Source: Saprospiraceae bacterium (GTDB taxonomy: Bacteria; Bacteroidota; Bacteroidia; Chitinophagales; Saprospiraceae). From it: DNA of 64,000 nt. The position numbers and the translations under genes were made by a program. Location of the stretch: positions 248,001 to 312,000 of the forward strand of contig JADJLN010000001.1 of the NCBI GenBank assembly GCA_016710115.1, written 5' to 3'. Shown here piece by piece: positions 1 through 9,759 of this stretch; position 1 is the stretch's first letter; each line of letters begins with the position of its first letter. A model generated the notes under the pieces. The model searched no databases. It saw nothing but the letters and a program-made list of their open reading frames with translations, and was not told the origin of the DNA.

Positions 1-343
1 CGAGGATAATCGTGGCCAACAGGGCATACAGGATCCCCCCCTGGATTTCATTGATGAAGTTGAGGTTGATCGTTTCCAGAAATCCTTCCAGCTTTTTCGC
101 CAACCACCTGACCAGCCACATCACAACCAGGAAGGTGACCAGAAAACCGGCAAGGAAGAGGAGCGGGTGTTGGGTGTTCAGGACGTTTTGTAAACCGGCA
201 GTGACCTCGGCTGCAAAACGCATACTGATCAACAGTCCGATCAACACGGAAACGACTGTAAAGACGGTCTTGATGATCCCGGCATGATACCCCTTGTAGA
301 AGGCGAATCCGGCAATGGTCAAAAAGAGGATATCGATCCACAT
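1..343 (-). CDS. CvpA family inner-membrane protein (3' end outside window)
   Basis: The frame opens at an ATG at 343 and runs off the left edge, leaving the first 114 residues. The protein begins MWIDILFLTIAGFAFYKG and consists of hydrophobic helices at about residues 3-18, 24-42, 60-80 and 98-114 separated by short polar loops. This start and the 'YKGYHAGIIKT' loop after helix 1 are typical of the CvpA family (colicin V production protein), small four-helix inner-membrane proteins linked in other bacteria to envelope homeostasis. The family assignment rests on pattern recognition. The gene is divergent from the lipoprotein at 443, with about 100 bp between them. I see no ribosome-binding site strong enough to decide the start; the ATG was chosen because the first helix follows at once. 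Confidence 0.75.
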   Translation of the reverse strand, partial: MWIDILFLTIAGFAFYKGYHAGIIKTVFTVVSVLIGLLISMRFAAEVTAGLQNVLNTQHPLLFLAGFLVTFLVVMWLVRWLAKKLEGFLETINLNFINEIQGGILYALLATIIL

Positions 344-442
344 ACACTGTACTTTGGTGGAAAAATAGGATTCTTTGTCCAAAACAAGAGAATGAGACAA
401 CCAATCACCCGTCATTTGCACCAGATCAGAAAGGTGCAATCC

Positions 443-1123
443 ATGCGAAACTATACTCTTTTTGTTTTCACTGCAATCCTCCTGTTGACAGGTTGTCAGA
501 AGGAGCAGGCGACACTGGAGTTGAGTGATGAAGATTTGCTCTCCACGCTGGAGGCCAACCTGCGTACCGACGATGGTGGGGTCATTCTCGACGTCCAGGG
601 TGCTGTAGGTGTTATCGGATCGGCCATGTTCCCATGCAACTGGACCACGGAAACAACCTACAAAAAGAATAACGCGATCTTCAATCTGAACCAGCAGGTT
701 ACCTGGAAGGTCATCTGTGTGGAACAGGTGCCAGATAAGATCGTCTACTCCCAAACCGGTTCCTGGCAGTTGAACCGACTGTTTCTTCAAGCTGCCAGCA
801 ATACACAATCCACGTTATATATCACGCAATTGACCAATACGGAGAATTACCTGGTCAACGGAGATGTATTGCGTGAAGGACAGAACATCCTCACCCGCCC
901 CACTTTTTCCCGGGAATTTGCCCATAGTTTCTCCCTGACGTTTCAGCATGTGGCCATCCGAAAATCCAATCAAACTATCGCCTCCGGGAAGGCGGTTTTT
1001 CAAATCGCCGGGGAGGTGAAGGATGGGAAACCATTCAGTGAAGAAGGCAGCCTGGTCTTTCATGGTGACAAAACAGCGTCCATGGAATTCAATGGGAAAA
1101 AATATACTATTTCCTGGATGTGA
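443..1123 (+). CDS. Hypothetical lipoprotein
   Basis: A 226-residue protein with a clear lipoprotein signal: positively charged start, hydrophobic core and lipobox LLTGC about 20 residues from the ATG. An upstream in-frame extension from 284 was rejected because it would bury this signal. The mature part is rich in polar residues and beta-prone segments and has no motif I recognise. The sequence shows an outer- or inner-membrane anchored protein of unknown function. It is followed after about 75 bp by the convergent toxin-antitoxin pair. That gap contains two copies of AGGTTATGAG 15 bp apart, with no terminator visible. Confidence 0.7.
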   Translation: MRNYTLFVFTAILLLTGCQKEQATLELSDEDLLSTLEANLRTDDGGVILDVQGAVGVIGSAMFPCNWTTETTYKKNNAIFNLNQQVTWKVICVEQVPDKIVYSQTGSWQLNRLFLQAASNTQSTLYITQLTNTENYLVNGDVLREGQNILTRPTFSREFAHSFSLTFQHVAIRKSNQTIASGKAVFQIAGEVKDGKPFSEEGSLVFHGDKTASMEFNGKKYTISWM

Positions 1124-1198
1124 TGAAGAGGTTATGAGTAAGGAGGTTATGAGGGGTTGAGCGTAGTCGAGTTCATCATCAACCGGAATCACCTATTA

Positions 1199-1663
1199 TC
1201 AATGACTTGGCAATTCATACAACTTTCCATCAAATGGGAATGGAATGGCATCCATCAACCTGACATTTTTGAATTCAGTGTGCAATGGATTGATCAAATA
1301 ATTAAAACAGGGATGAATCCATGCTGATGCAACTTTCAAGATCAGGTATTTATTTGATCTGACAAACTCATCACCAATCGCTTGGCTCTCATTTTTCAGG
1401 TCTACCCAAACTGTTTGGTAAAAACCTGGATCAACCTCAGCAATTTCAACATCTGGAAGGACAATTATTTGTAACCAATAATCCAGAGGAGGTGAACTCG
1501 GTGGAACATAGCTATACAGTTCAACGGCACAAAGCGCAGCAGATTCTGCGGTATAAAGCATCGGTATCCCTAGTGAATTCCATCGGTTACCTGACATCTT
1601 CATTGCACCACTGCCAGAGAGGTCTGCCACATACGCCTTCTTGCAAAGACGATACACAATCAT
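1199..1663 (-). CDS. RES-domain toxin of a RES/Xre toxin-antitoxin pair
   Basis: A 154-residue protein covering a complete RES domain. The family's arginine is in IVYRLCKK, the glycine-rich 'GNRWNSLGIPMLYTAES' block follows, then the conserved glutamate in 'AVELY' and a serine-containing C-terminal part. Characterised RES toxins (for example MbcT of Mycobacterium tuberculosis) deplete cellular NAD+; the same activity is inferred here. The ATG at 1663 overlaps the restored stop of the antitoxin by the 4-base ATGA arrangement, so the two genes form a tightly coupled operon with the antitoxin first. All the visible RES motifs are intact, so a functional toxin beside a frameshifted antitoxin would be biologically awkward, which argues that the frameshift is a consensus error. 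Confidence 0.85.
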   Translation of the reverse strand: MIVYRLCKKAYVADLSGSGAMKMSGNRWNSLGIPMLYTAESAALCAVELYSYVPPSSPPLDYWLQIIVLPDVEIAEVDPGFYQTVWVDLKNESQAIGDEFVRSNKYLILKVASAWIHPCFNYLINPLHTEFKNVRLMDAIPFPFDGKLYELPSH

Positions 1664-2339
1664 GCGAGATTCCCTGTTTCAATAGCAAATAATTGCTCCT
1701 CAAGCATCTCAATCCCCTGAATCGTATCCACATAATCAATGGGGCAGAACCTTTTAATACTGGAGATTTGTAAAACAGCCAATCATTGAATCGGGAAAAA
1801 TCTTCAAACACATAGATTCCCTTCCGAACGAATAAGATAAAAGCAATAAGCTTTTCTGATTTTTTTGAATCGATGGCTTTTTTCTCTTTTAATAAGAGTT
1901 GTATAGATCGTTCCCCAATGCCTAAAATTTCAGCCCACTTTTTATTGGAAAAATCAAATAGATTATAAACAACTCTAAAATCAGCATAGTCAATTCCATT
2001 TCGGATGGCAGCTATTTCATCCATACGAGTCCGTAGTACCGGTTGCCCAAATACATGGATAAATTTAATTGCTTCTTTACTGGATAATTGCCCACTCTTG
2101 GCACCTCTTTGAGATGCTCCCTGCCTTCCTTTCACATTCCCGAATCCAGCCATTGGAAAGTGCTGCACCTCATATTGCGCTACGCGATCATTGAATTCCA
2201 AACCTGACCTGGATGAATCATCATTTCCTGGATGGTTGTCAGGAGCAAACCCGTCACCCTTCGTCCGAACTGAAGTTGATGCCGCTTTTTTTTCCGGCTT
2301 AACTTGTCGGGATTGATTCTTCTTTGATGAAGGTTTCAT
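1660..2339 (-). pseudogene. MbcA/ParS/Xre-type (DUF2384) antitoxin, apparent frameshift
   Basis: The cognate antitoxin. A low-complexity, Lys/Ser-rich N-terminal stretch (about residues 1-85) precedes a helix-turn-helix-like segment (KKWAEILGIGERSIQLLL) and the C-terminal toxin-binding region (FEDFSRFNDWLFYKSPVL). As read, the frame leaves the family pattern after 'KGSAP' and continues out of register over the toxin gene to 1587. Adding one base in the G4 run at 1741-1744 gives the expected ending, IDYVDTIQGIEMLEEQLF, and stops at 1660-1662, exactly overlapping the toxin start as ATGA. That restored junction is strong evidence that the true gene is 226 residues and that one base was lost, either in the genome or in the consensus. 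The long basic N-terminus exceeds the usual 130-150 residue length of this family. Confidence 0.8.
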
Positions 2340-2340
2340 T

Positions 2341-2370
2341 GCATTCTTTCGTTTTAAAACGACAAAATGC
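2341..2370. promoter_or_regulatory. Palindromic operator candidate of the toxin-antitoxin operon
   Basis: A near-perfect 30-bp palindrome lies directly upstream of the antitoxin ATG. Its centre CGTTTTAAAACG (2350-2361) is a perfect 12-bp palindrome, and the outer ends GCATT/AATGC also match, with only two mismatched pairs between. Xre-type antitoxins usually repress their own operon through palindromes at this position, so autoregulation is inferred. It would cover the ribosome-binding site as well. Confidence 0.5.
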
Positions 2371-2711
2371 GAATTTTAGTTCAAAAAATCAAACATTCAC
2401 TGTTTCTGCATTCACTTAGACGTGATTCCTCCAATCTTATAATCTCCCCTCTTCCCAGGCCCGCATCATGCGACCGTTCAGATCGCCAAACGATTTGACG
2501 GACCTGGTGGTAAACCATTAAAATGGTTTTCTGAATTCCAATTTTCATGGCCCCCGGGTTGTCCTCCTCCGGCGGATAAAAAACCCGGGGTTACTATTGA
2601 TCCGGTCGGGAAATTGCTATCCTCATGATGGTCCCGCTACCACTAAAGTTCCAACGGGCAAAGAAGAACCTCCTAACTCATACCCTTCTCCTCGACCCCT
2701 CCCCTCCAAAC
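2371..2711. other. Intergenic gap with two inverted repeats, no gene seen
   Basis: No coding frame is convincing here. A small hairpin, AAACCAT-taaa-ATGGTTT, lies near 2513-2530. A 9-bp inverted repeat CCCCGGGTT (2552-2560) / AACCCGGGG (2582-2590) has a 21-nt spacer. Neither is followed by a T-run on either strand, so I do not call them terminators. Confidence 0.5.
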
Positions 2712-4760
2712 TCATAACCCCCTCTTCGCCACCATGGTCAAAATGGTCGCAATGGCCACTGTCTCACCGGTCTCATCGTACACATCCACCAGGAACTTGA
2801 CGATCCCCTTCGGAATATCTTCTTCACTTCGGGTTTCCTGATCTACCTTTTCCTTGACCGTAAGGCGAACGCCAATGGTCATTCCTGCATACACAGGCTT
2901 GGTGAAGCGGCATTCTTCCAGGCCATAGTTGAGGAGGACAGGCCCTTTGCCCGGATCGACAAACAATCCGGCAGCTGCACTGAGCACGAAGTATCCATGG
3001 GCCACCCGTTCGGTGAAGATGGTCCCCTCCAGAGAAGTGACATCGGTATGAGCATAAAAATGATCCCAACTGACATTGGCAAAACTGACAATATCCGCTT
3101 CCGTGACGGTGCGTTTGTGCGTGTGGACCGTTTCCCCGACGTTGAGATCTTCAAAATATTTCCGGAACAGATGCTGTCCGGGATCCTTATAAGTACCTCC
3201 GGGCTGATATTGCTGGGTCACTTCAGTGAGGGTGGTCGGCGAACCCTGAATGGCACAACGCTGGAGGTAATGCAACACGCCTCGCTTGCCGCCCATCTCT
3301 TCGCCTCCTCCTGCTCGCCCGGGACCACCATGGACAAGCATCGGCATAGGAGAACCATGACCTGTACTTTCACCTGCACTGTCGCGGTTGAGCATAAGGA
3401 TCCGACCATGGTGACTGGCTGCGCCCAGGACATAATTCCGGGCTGTCCGGTTATCATTAGTGACGATCGAACTGACCAATGACCCCTTGCCCATCCGCGC
3501 CAGTTCGATGGCTTCATCCAGGTTTTTATAGGGCATGATGGTACTCACTAGTCCGAAGGCTTCGATATGGTGTGCTTCTGTGAATTTGAAAGGTTCGGGC
3601 TGGACAAACAAAACCGGAGCCATGAAGGCACCCTTCTCCTTGTCCCCGCCAAGGATGTCCACCTGATTCGGGTCACCATACGCTACAGTAGCGTTCGCTG
3701 CCAGTTGGGCGATCTTCTCCCGGATCTCCTCCAGCTGCGTGCGACCCGCCAATGCACCCATACGCACACCCTCTACCCGTGGGTCGCCAATGGCTGTTTT
3801 GCTCAATACCTTCCCCAATTCGATCTGCACCTCTTCGACCCTATTTTCCGGCACGATTACACGGCGGATGGCTGTACATTTCTGGCCGCATTTCACCGTC
3901 ATTTCCTTTCGGACCTCCTTGATGAACAGGTCAAATTCAGGTGTTCCCGGCACTGCATCCTGCCCCAGAATAATGCAGTTCAATGAATCCGCTTCCATAT
4001 TGAAAGGAACGGATTCTTCGATCATGCGGGGTGTCGATCGGAGCATGCGACCTGTGGTGGCAGAACCGGTGAATGTGACCACATCCTGGCTTTCCACATG
4101 ATCGAGGATGCCCCGGGCAGAACCGCAAATCAGTTGCAGACTGCCTGGAGGTAAAATACCGGATGAATCGATATCCCGGACCATGGCCTCCGTCAGATAA
4201 GACGTTACCGTGGCCGGTTTGACAATGGCGGGCACCCCGGCCAGGAGGTTGACTGCGATCTTTTCGAGCATTCCCCAGATGGGAAAGTTGAAGGCATTGA
4301 TATGGATGGCCACGCCTCGTTTGGGGACCATGATATGGTGACCGATAAACGAACCGCCTTTAGAAAGAGGCACATTGTCACCATCAACAAAATAGGGCTG
4401 ATCCGGAAACTGACGACGGAGACTGGAGTAGGCAAACAGATTGCCGATGCCGCCTTCAATATCAATCCAGGAGTCTACCCTGGTCGCACCGGTCTGATAG
4501 CTGATGGTATAATACTTCTCCTTGAGTTCGATCAGGTGCAGGGCCAGGGCTTTGATCATCCGACCGCGTTCATGAAAGGTCATTCCCGCCAGTGCCGGCC
4601 CTCCGGTCGAACGGGCATAGCTCATCATCTCTCCGAAATCCAGTCCCTTCGAACTGGCGCTGGCAATCGGTGCACCCGTTGATGCATCGACGAGCAGTTC
4701 GCCATCATCCAGACCTTCGATCCAGCTTCCCATTGCAAAGTTTCCCAGTTTCTGAGCCAT
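2712..4760 (-). CDS. paaZ: Bifunctional aldehyde dehydrogenase / enoyl-CoA hydratase PaaZ
   Basis: A 682-residue protein, almost exactly the length of Escherichia coli PaaZ. Residues 1 to about 520 are an aldehyde dehydrogenase with the catalytic glutamate in MEADSLNCIILG and the cysteine in VKCGQKCTAIRR. Residues from about 535 to the end are a MaoC-like hot-dog hydratase with the active-site Asp/His pair in WDHFYAHTD. PaaZ opens the oxepin-CoA ring and oxidises the resulting semialdehyde to 3-oxo-5,6-dehydrosuberyl-CoA in phenylacetate degradation. The ATG at 4760 (MAQKLGNFAMG) was chosen over the 53-residue upstream extension, which has no family counterpart. No other paa gene lies in the window, so the gene is detached from a paaABCDE-type operon here. 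Confidence 0.92.
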   Translation of the reverse strand: MAQKLGNFAMGSWIEGLDDGELLVDASTGAPIASASSKGLDFGEMMSYARSTGGPALAGMTFHERGRMIKALALHLIELKEKYYTISYQTGATRVDSWIDIEGGIGNLFAYSSLRRQFPDQPYFVDGDNVPLSKGGSFIGHHIMVPKRGVAIHINAFNFPIWGMLEKIAVNLLAGVPAIVKPATVTSYLTEAMVRDIDSSGILPPGSLQLICGSARGILDHVESQDVVTFTGSATTGRMLRSTPRMIEESVPFNMEADSLNCIILGQDAVPGTPEFDLFIKEVRKEMTVKCGQKCTAIRRVIVPENRVEEVQIELGKVLSKTAIGDPRVEGVRMGALAGRTQLEEIREKIAQLAANATVAYGDPNQVDILGGDKEKGAFMAPVLFVQPEPFKFTEAHHIEAFGLVSTIMPYKNLDEAIELARMGKGSLVSSIVTNDNRTARNYVLGAASHHGRILMLNRDSAGESTGHGSPMPMLVHGGPGRAGGGEEMGGKRGVLHYLQRCAIQGSPTTLTEVTQQYQPGGTYKDPGQHLFRKYFEDLNVGETVHTHKRTVTEADIVSFANVSWDHFYAHTDVTSLEGTIFTERVAHGYFVLSAAAGLFVDPGKGPVLLNYGLEECRFTKPVYAGMTIGVRLTVKEKVDQETRSEEDIPKGIVKFLVDVYDETGETVAIATILTMVAKRGL

Positions 4761-4919
4761 TGTCTGTTCGTTTCCCCCAAAGGTAGCAACTGTGCTCCGA
4801 TGCGAGAGATGGCCACCAGTAACCAGGATACTCCAGGTCGTGTGGTTCAGACTGCCTGCCCGTATAATTGCACCAATCGGTTTCAGTTCGGATATTCGAC
4901 CCATCAAACAATATGACAT

Positions 4920-6485
4920 ATGCGTTTCCTCATCACCTTTTTCAGTCTGGCTCTCCTGCCTGTTCTCGCTTCTGGCCAGTCAGCGCCACTCAACTGGTAC
5001 CTGCTTGATCCGGAAACGGATGGCATCTATGGCGCAGGTGTCACACAGGCGTATGCCCTGTTGGGTGATCGACCCGTACAGGAGGTCATTGTCGCGGTGA
5101 TCGATGCCGGTGTGGAGGTAGATCATGAAGACCTTCAGGGGGTGATGTGGACCAATCCAGGTGAAGTGGCCGGAAATGGTATTGACGATGAGGGGAATGG
5201 TTACATCGATGATTTACATGGCTGGTCATACCTGGGTGGTCCGGGAGGAGACATTGAGCATGAGGCACTCGAACTGGCGCGCATTGTTCAGGATATGAGG
5301 CAGTATTTTCACGGGAAAGACATGGATGCATTATCGGAAAAGGACCAACAACGCTATGATCGGTATCAGCAATGGGTGGCCATCCTTAATGAAGAACAGG
5401 CTGAACTGGACCAGCAATATGCTGCTGCAAATGGGATGTTGACTATCATCGATCAGGTCAAATTGGAAAATGACGGTGAATTTTCACGAAAAGCCATTAA
5501 AAAATATGATCCGGAGAATCGACAGGAAAAGGGATTTAAAACGGCCCTCTACCTGATGGCTTTATTCATGGATGAAAGCAAGATTGAGCATGAACTACGA
5601 CAGGGTGTCGATCAGCTGGGTCCCCTGATTGAATACAACACCATCGACACTGACAGTATCCGATCAGTGGTCGTCGGCGATGATCCGGATAATGGCCGAC
5701 AAGCCGATTATGGGTGCAATCGCGTTGAAGGCCCGGATGCCATGCACGGAACACATGTGTCTGGCATTATTGCAGCACAGAATGGGAATGGTGTTGGCAT
5801 TGAGGGGATCGCAAAAAATGCGCGGATCATGGCTTTGCGTGCCGTACCGAATGGGGATGAGCGCGACAAGGATGTCGCCAATGCGATTCGCTATGCTGTA
5901 GATCATGGCGCAAAAGTGATCAATATGTCGTTCGGGAAACCGTATTCACCACAAAAATCACTGGTGGATGAAGCGGTAAATTATGCCCTGCAGAAAGATG
6001 TCCTCATTGTGCATGCTGCAGGCAATGAATCCTCGGATAATGATCAGGTGCCATTTTTTCCCAATCGACTCCTGGAAAACGGGGTCGTTGTACCCAACTG
6101 GCTGGAAGTGGGCGCGAACAGTTCGTCAACAAAAAAGAAAAAATTATCAGCTTCATTCTCCAACTACGGTGCTACCACTGTCGACCTCTTTGCACCAGGT
6201 GTTGATATCTATTCGACAGTCACTGACAATGGATATGAAGATGCTTCAGGCACAAGTATGGCCTCTCCGACCGCTGCCGGTGTTGCCGCATTAATCCGTG
6301 GTTATTTTCCAAACCTCACTGCCGCCGAAGTCCGCGAACTCCTTATGCGTACTGCCGTACCAGTAAAGGGAAAAGTTCGAATTCCCGGCAGTAAAGCAAA
6401 AGCCCGAATGAGCAAAATGTGCATCAGTGGAGGGGTGATCAATGCCGAAAATGCCGTCAGGGAATTACTTGAAAATAACAACTGA
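4920..6485 (+). CDS. Secreted subtilisin-like serine protease (S8 family)
   Basis: A 521-residue exported protease. Residues 1-20 form a signal peptide ending ASGQ. The catalytic triad is complete: Asp62 in VAVIDAGVEVDHEDL, His276 in MHGTHVSGII and Ser446 in ASGTSMASPTAAGV. About 210 residues separate Asp and His, far more than in bacterial subtilisins. The insert is charged and probably helical (residues 110-220) and resembles the extended S8 proteases common in Bacteroidota. No T9SS sorting domain is present at the C-terminus, which ends in Asn-rich ENNN. A periplasmic or Sec-only exported role is therefore inferred. The gene diverges from paaZ with a 159-bp gap and is convergent with the TonB receptor; the heptamer array begins immediately after its stop. 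Confidence 0.9.
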   Translation: MRFLITFFSLALLPVLASGQSAPLNWYLLDPETDGIYGAGVTQAYALLGDRPVQEVIVAVIDAGVEVDHEDLQGVMWTNPGEVAGNGIDDEGNGYIDDLHGWSYLGGPGGDIEHEALELARIVQDMRQYFHGKDMDALSEKDQQRYDRYQQWVAILNEEQAELDQQYAAANGMLTIIDQVKLENDGEFSRKAIKKYDPENRQEKGFKTALYLMALFMDESKIEHELRQGVDQLGPLIEYNTIDTDSIRSVVVGDDPDNGRQADYGCNRVEGPDAMHGTHVSGIIAAQNGNGVGIEGIAKNARIMALRAVPNGDERDKDVANAIRYAVDHGAKVINMSFGKPYSPQKSLVDEAVNYALQKDVLIVHAAGNESSDNDQVPFFPNRLLENGVVVPNWLEVGANSSSTKKKKLSASFSNYGATTVDLFAPGVDIYSTVTDNGYEDASGTSMASPTAAGVAALIRGYFPNLTAAEVRELLMRTAVPVKGKVRIPGSKAKARMSKMCISGGVINAENAVRELLENNN

Positions 6486-7234
6486 CAAATTCCAAATGAC
6501 AAACAAATTTGAAGCACCAATAGGAAAAGCACCAAACGACAAATTCCAAATTCCAAATAAAATTCAAATCACAAATAAATCCCAAATAACAAGCACCAAA
6601 TTTCAAATAAATTCGAATGATCAAATTCGAATGACCAAAACGCTTTCATCCTGTAAATCCTCAAATCCTGCAAATCCTGATACTGACAGGGGTAAGAAGC
6701 AACAAAAGTAGAAGCACCAAATAACAAGCTCCAAATTCCAAATAAATTCGAATGATCAAATTTGAATGACCAAAACGCTTTCATCCTGTAAATCCTCAAA
6801 TCCTGTAAATTCTGATACTGACAGGGGTAAGAAGCACCAAAAGTGGAAGCACCAAATAACAAGCTCCAAATCACAAATAAATCCCAAATAACAAGCTCCA
6901 AATTCCAAATAAATTCGAATGATCAAATTCGAATGACCAAAACGAAAATATGTTTTGGTCATTGATAATTCGAATTTTTAATTTATTTGTGATTTGTCAT
7001 TTGTGATTTGTCATTTGTGATTTGTCATTTGTGATTTGTGATTTGTCATTTGTGATTTGTCATTTGTTATTTTAGTGCCAAGCACCAAAGGAGTAAATAC
7101 CAAATAGCAAGCTCCAAATTCCAAATAAATTCGAATGACCAAATTCGAATGACCAAAACGAAAATATGTTTCGGTCATTGATCTTTCGAATTTATTTGTG
7201 ATTTGTTTTTTTATGATTTGTTATTTCTTATTTG
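6486..7234. repeat. Heptamer-based repeat array filling a convergent gap
   Basis: The whole gap between the protease stop and the receptor stop is low-complexity sequence built on a 7-bp period: CAAATNN-type units on the left and TTTGTGA/TTTGTCA units at about 6983-7062. A longer unit of about 135 bp containing GCTTTCATCCTGTAAATCC is present twice in near-identical form (starting near 6605 and 6740). Two hairpins are embedded: AATGACCAAAAC-8 nt-GTTTTGGTCATT (6932-6963, perfect 12-bp stem) and a copy with one mismatch at 7148-7179. The A+T-rich units appear in both orientations, so the left and right halves can also pair. No gene is seen. Confidence 0.85.
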
Positions 7235-9528
7235 TTATTTCGAATTTCCTTCGAAGTTAATCTTCACTCCTCCATAAATCGTCCGAGGCATTCCTGGACC
7301 ATAGATGTAATTACTATCCCTGTTTTTACCGGTATCAAAATCGTTCTGATAGGCATTTGTCAGATTTCGGATTCCTGCGAACACTTCCAGGTCTATTCCA
7401 GTCCCCGGGAATGGAAATGTAAAGGCGGATCGAAGATTCCATTCCAGAAATTGCGGAGTATCTGTGAACTTGTCAGTTGGTTGCTCCGGCGCTCCTGCAA
7501 AGTGAGCGATCTTCATTGATCCGGTATAGACTACATTGACGGAGGACTTCCAGCGTCCGGGGGGAGGAACGATAGAGTGGCATATCCGTATTCGTCAGGT
7601 GTGCGTAAAAATGGACGCATAGCTGGCAAACCTTCAATCCATTCTACTGGTGTGTCAAACAGACTGGACTGCACGGTCAACCCGGTTTCCATTTGTATTT
7701 TCTGGTCCAGATTGGCGCGCAATTCAAGTGTGATTCCCTGAACAGTTGAACCGGAGCCATTCCGCTTGATCAACCGTTGGCCAAATTCATCTTCCCCATC
7801 CGGATCCAGATAGAAGGCATCTTCAAGTCGGGTATGGAAGCCTTCCAGGGTGAAACCGGCGATCCAATAATCATCCGCATGATCGTAGTTGATCGAAGCG
7901 CTCAGGCTTTGTGATCGTTCCTCCCGCAAGTCGGGATCCAGGGTGATTCTGGAAACACCTCCACCGGCAAAGGCGATGTGCAGATCGGCATCGAATGCTT
8001 GAGGAGCCCGAAACCCTGTTCCCCACGAAACCCGGAATTGCGTGGTATTCCGCAAGCGGTAGAGCAATGCAATTCTCGGATTGAACAGTTGCCTGTCGAT
8101 CCGATTGTGCCTGTCCATCCGCAGCCCGGTCAACAGATTGATCGACGGGGTCAATTGCCAGTCACTTTGAGCAAAAACACCCATATTCTGACTGTGTTGA
8201 TCCACCTGGTAACCATAGGACTGAATCTCGTCAAACACATCATCCGCGACGACTTCCGTTCCCATCGTCAACACATGGCGCTGTCCTGGTCCATTCGACA
8301 ATTGGTGATTGATCTGGAGCCCTCCCTGCCAGGTGGTATTTGCCGACCGGCCATAAGGTGGATTTTGGAGGTGGTTCATCAACTCGATCGGATCGTCGGG
8401 CAAGATCCCGGTATAATGTGTCCGACGGGTGAATTGTCCGGCAAAATAGGCGATTACCGAACTGCGATCTGAGTTGAAATTGATCTGATAATCCGCACTA
8501 CCCATGAAGATAGTGTGTGTCCGTTCTTCGGATTGGGCGGCCAGGTGGGGCGGCTCCTTGTCTTCCTCGCCACCGTAACGATATTCATTCAGACTGGACA
8601 AGCTGATTTCCAGTTTCTGGTTTTTATCAGGCAGGAAAAACAGATTGGACCCGAACGATTGGTTGCGCAATGCCGGTAGTTCAGAAAAGTGATCACCGTT
8701 GTGATCGTAGGTCGGTCGATCGCGAAAGTGGAGAAAGACAGAAGCTCCTGCTTTGCCGGAGTGGGAAAGGACTGTCGCATTCGCATTGGCCAGCTGATCT
8801 GTTGTTTGACTACCGATGTGCTGGACCGAGTAGGACAGTTCTGCATTGTTCACCGCAGGCAACCGGGTGATGACATTTACGGTGCCACCGATGGCTCCGG
8901 AACCGTAGAGGACAGAACCGCCTCCTCTGACCACTTCGATCCGTTCGATCATATTGGCGGGCAGTTGTTCCATGCCATAGAGTCCGGTGAGTGGACTGAA
9001 AATCGGGCGACCGTTGATGCGGATCTGAGAGTAACCTCCCCCGAGCCCATTCATGCGGAGTTGCGTGTAATTGCAGGTCTGGCAATCCGTTTCTACCCGG
9101 AGTCCCGGTTGGAACCGGAGGCCTTCGGCCAGGTTGCATGCCTGAACCTGTTCCAGCGCCGCGCGCGAGATCACAGAGACAATGACGGGCGTCCGGGTTT
9201 GACGCTTGAAGGTTTTTGTCCCACTGACGACAACTGCATCCAGGGTCAATGGATGGGTGTTCAATAGAATATGCTGCCCTTGAGCAGACAGATCCACTGT
9301 GTCAGAAAGATACCCGGCATAGGAAACTTCATAGATTCCCGGGTTTTCCAGGGAATATGTCCCGTTGGCGTCGGTGATTGCCCCCTGGTTGGTTTGAATG
9401 GATCGGATGGCGGCATATGGCAAGGGATCCCCGGTTTCAACATCCGAGACAATGCCACTAACCTGGGCGGTAAGCATTGAGCACCAGATCATGGCCAGGA
9501 AGGAGAGCAATCCCGAAAAGTGAGTCAT
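7235..9528 (-). pseudogene. TonB-dependent outer-membrane receptor, apparent frameshift near the C-terminus
   Basis: The N-terminus has a signal peptide (about residues 1-22, ending MLTAQ), a CarboxypepD_reg-like domain (VSGIVSDVETGDPLPYAAI), a TonB plug (about residues 110-220, with IERIEVVRGGGSVLYG) and a long beta-barrel. As read, translation stops at 7531. One extra base in the G6 run at 7559-7564 joins it to GRWKSSVNVVYTGSMKIAHF and then to the C-terminal strands ending in a barrel-like GGVKINFEG, stopping at 7235. The restored protein is 764 residues, normal for the family. The plug segment with the Cys pair (DCQTCNYTQLRMNGL) resembles Bacteroidota receptors often linked to metal or heme uptake, and the upstream operator supports metal control. 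The substrate itself cannot be read. Confidence 0.85.
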
Positions 9529-9542
9529 ATCTTCATTGTAAA

Positions 9543-9579
9543 TTTAGACAAATCTAAAAATATGTTTTTAGATTTCCAA
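9543..9579 (-). promoter_or_regulatory. Promoter of the TonB receptor overlapped by palindromic metalloregulator-like sites
   Basis: On the minus strand TTG (9579-9577), a 20-bp spacer and TAGATTTG (9556-9549) fit the Bacteroidota promoter consensus TTG-N19-21-TAnnTTTG. Two overlapping inverted repeats cover it. TTTAGA-cAAA-TCTAAA lies at 9543-9558, and a perfect 11-bp-arm repeat AAATCTAAAAA-tatg-TTTTTAGATTT at 9550-9575. The TTTAGA/TCTAAA half-sites resemble DtxR/MntR-type boxes; which regulator binds is inference. Confidence 0.6.
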
Positions 9580-9759
9580 TTCATAAGTAATATTTTTATT
9601 TATTCCATTGATAATCAACATTTGATTGATCATTTTCAAGCCGGTTTTTCTACGAAAGGGGAGGTTACGGTGTACACCTTACTATGCATTCCTGATCTAG
9701 TTTTCGAACCGGACTACATAACTTCTATGTAACTTGATCCGGCTCAAATCCTGTTGATC

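Noticed and set aside
2552..2590. Rho-independent terminator
   Set aside because: The 9-bp inverted repeat has a 21-nt spacer and no T-run on either side.
2712..4760. Phenylacetate degradation operon
   Set aside because: Only paaZ is found; no other paa gene is adjacent.
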